Positions 63,702 through 64,000 of a stretch of 64,000 nucleotides of DNA are shown piece by piece (the stretch's first letter is position 1; each line of letters starts with the position of its first letter). Source of the stretch: Aquibacillus saliphilus. Lineage in GTDB: Bacteria > Bacillota > Bacilli > Bacillales > Amphibacillaceae. Below the pieces are notes generated by a model. That model saw only the letters and a program-made list of their open reading frames with translations, had not been told where the DNA came from and ran no database searches. Position numbers and translations under genes: made by a program. The DNA lies in contig NZ_JAIZAP010000008.1 of assembly GCF_020404745.1 (NCBI RefSeq), positions 124,001 through 188,000 of the forward strand, in the 5' to 3' direction.

Positions 63702-63722
63702 CCTAGAAATGAGGACAAAAAG

Positions 63723-64000
63723 ATGGTATCCATATATATTCAAACATTAAGCACGGAGAAAATAGGTATTATTGAAGAGGAAAATAGAGTTAAGGAACTA
63801 ATTATTGATCGACCCACGATGACAAATCAGGTTGGTAATATCTACTTAGCAAAAATTATTACTATTGAAAAAGGATTGCAAGCTGCATTTGTTGACTTTG
63901 GTGATGAAAAGCTAGGTTTCTTACAACGAAAGGAAATACCAAAAGCAAGAAAAGATGCAAACAAACCAATTGAATCAGTTATTACGGAAGGGCAACGGAT
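63723..64000 (+). CDS. rng: Ribonuclease E/G family protein, 5' part
   Basis: The N-terminal ~92 codons of an RNase G-like protein run off the window. Visible is the S1-type RNA-binding region: NIYLAKIITIEKGLQAAFVD followed by FGDEKLGFLQRKEIP, the RNase E/G family pattern. RBS GAGGA lies before ATG 63723. In several Bacillaceae rng lies between spoIVFB and rplU; B. subtilis itself lacks it. The 3' end is unseen. Confidence 0.85.
   Translation, partial: MVSIYIQTLSTEKIGIIEEENRVKELIIDRPTMTNQVGNIYLAKIITIEKGLQAAFVDFGDEKLGFLQRKEIPKARKDANKPIESVITEGQR

Noticed and set aside
1-64000. CRISPR arrays, insertion sequences, transposases or restriction systems
   Set aside because: No repeat-spacer arrays and no transposase-like protein were seen; apart from the small insert at 17958 the window is core chromosome.

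Overview
The window is a contiguous piece of chromosome from a low-GC, endospore-forming Firmicute of the family Bacillaceae. The gene order closely follows the Bacillus subtilis lcfA-to-spoIVFB region: lcfA-fadR-etfBA, trxA, uvrC, yslB, sdhCAB, ysmA, gerE, ysmB, racE, gerM, rph, rdgB, ysnB, ysoA, tig, clpX, lonB, lonA, engB, hemAXCDBL, spoVID, ysxE, valS, folC, (comC slot), spoIIB, maf, radC, mreBCD, minCD, spoIVFAB. An RNase E/G gene follows spoIVFB. The A+T-rich codon use and the extra genes suggest the Oceanobacillus/Virgibacillus/Gracilibacillus side of the family, but genus cannot be settled from the sequence alone.

Layout. 1-3.7 kb: fatty-acid degradation (acyl-CoA ligase fragment, FadR repressor with a textbook operator, ETF subunits; fadB is missing). 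3.9-6.7 kb: thioredoxin, UvrC and YslB. 6.8-10.1 kb: succinate dehydrogenase with a structured leader. 10.3-17.8 kb: thioesterase, the spore regulator GerE, an inserted cation/proton antiporter, a MarR regulator, glutamate racemase, GerM, RNase PH, an ITPase and a phosphodiesterase. 17.8-18.3 kb: tRNA-Gly and tRNA-Arg behind a consensus promoter, preceded by a partial duplicate of the tRNA-Gly gene. 18.4-27.7 kb: TPR protein, trigger factor, ClpX, LonB, LonA and EngB (protein quality control). 28.4-34.7 kb: the six-gene haem operon to glutamate-1-semialdehyde aminomutase. 34.9-37.3 kb: spore coat genes and a small membrane protein. 37.4-43.3 kb: T-box-regulated valyl-tRNA synthetase, an unknown membrane protein, a RimK-type ATP-grasp enzyme and FolC.

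The main departure from the B. subtilis order is 43.4-55.0 kb. Where B. subtilis has only comC (prepilin peptidase) between folC and spoIIB, this genome has a membrane GAF-GGDEF protein followed by an apparently complete type IV pilus operon: three minor prepilins, pilB, pilT, pilC, the major pilin, pilD, pilM, pilN and pilO. PilB begins with two tandem motifs resembling the c-di-GMP-binding MshEN fold. With the neighbouring diguanylate cyclase, this suggests a local c-di-GMP-controlled pilus module. From 55.1 kb to the end the conserved order resumes: spoIIB, maf, radC, cell-shape genes mreBCD, division-site genes minCD, the SpoIVF intramembrane protease complex and the start of rng.

Regulatory sites read by eye include the FadR operator, a sigma-F promoter for lonB, a sigma-K promoter for gerE, sigma-E promoters for spoIVFA and probably spoVID, a valine (GUC) T-box, sigma-A promoters for sdhC, the tRNAs and the pilus operon, and many intrinsic terminators. 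Several terminators share the same AATCCCT/AGGGATT stem.
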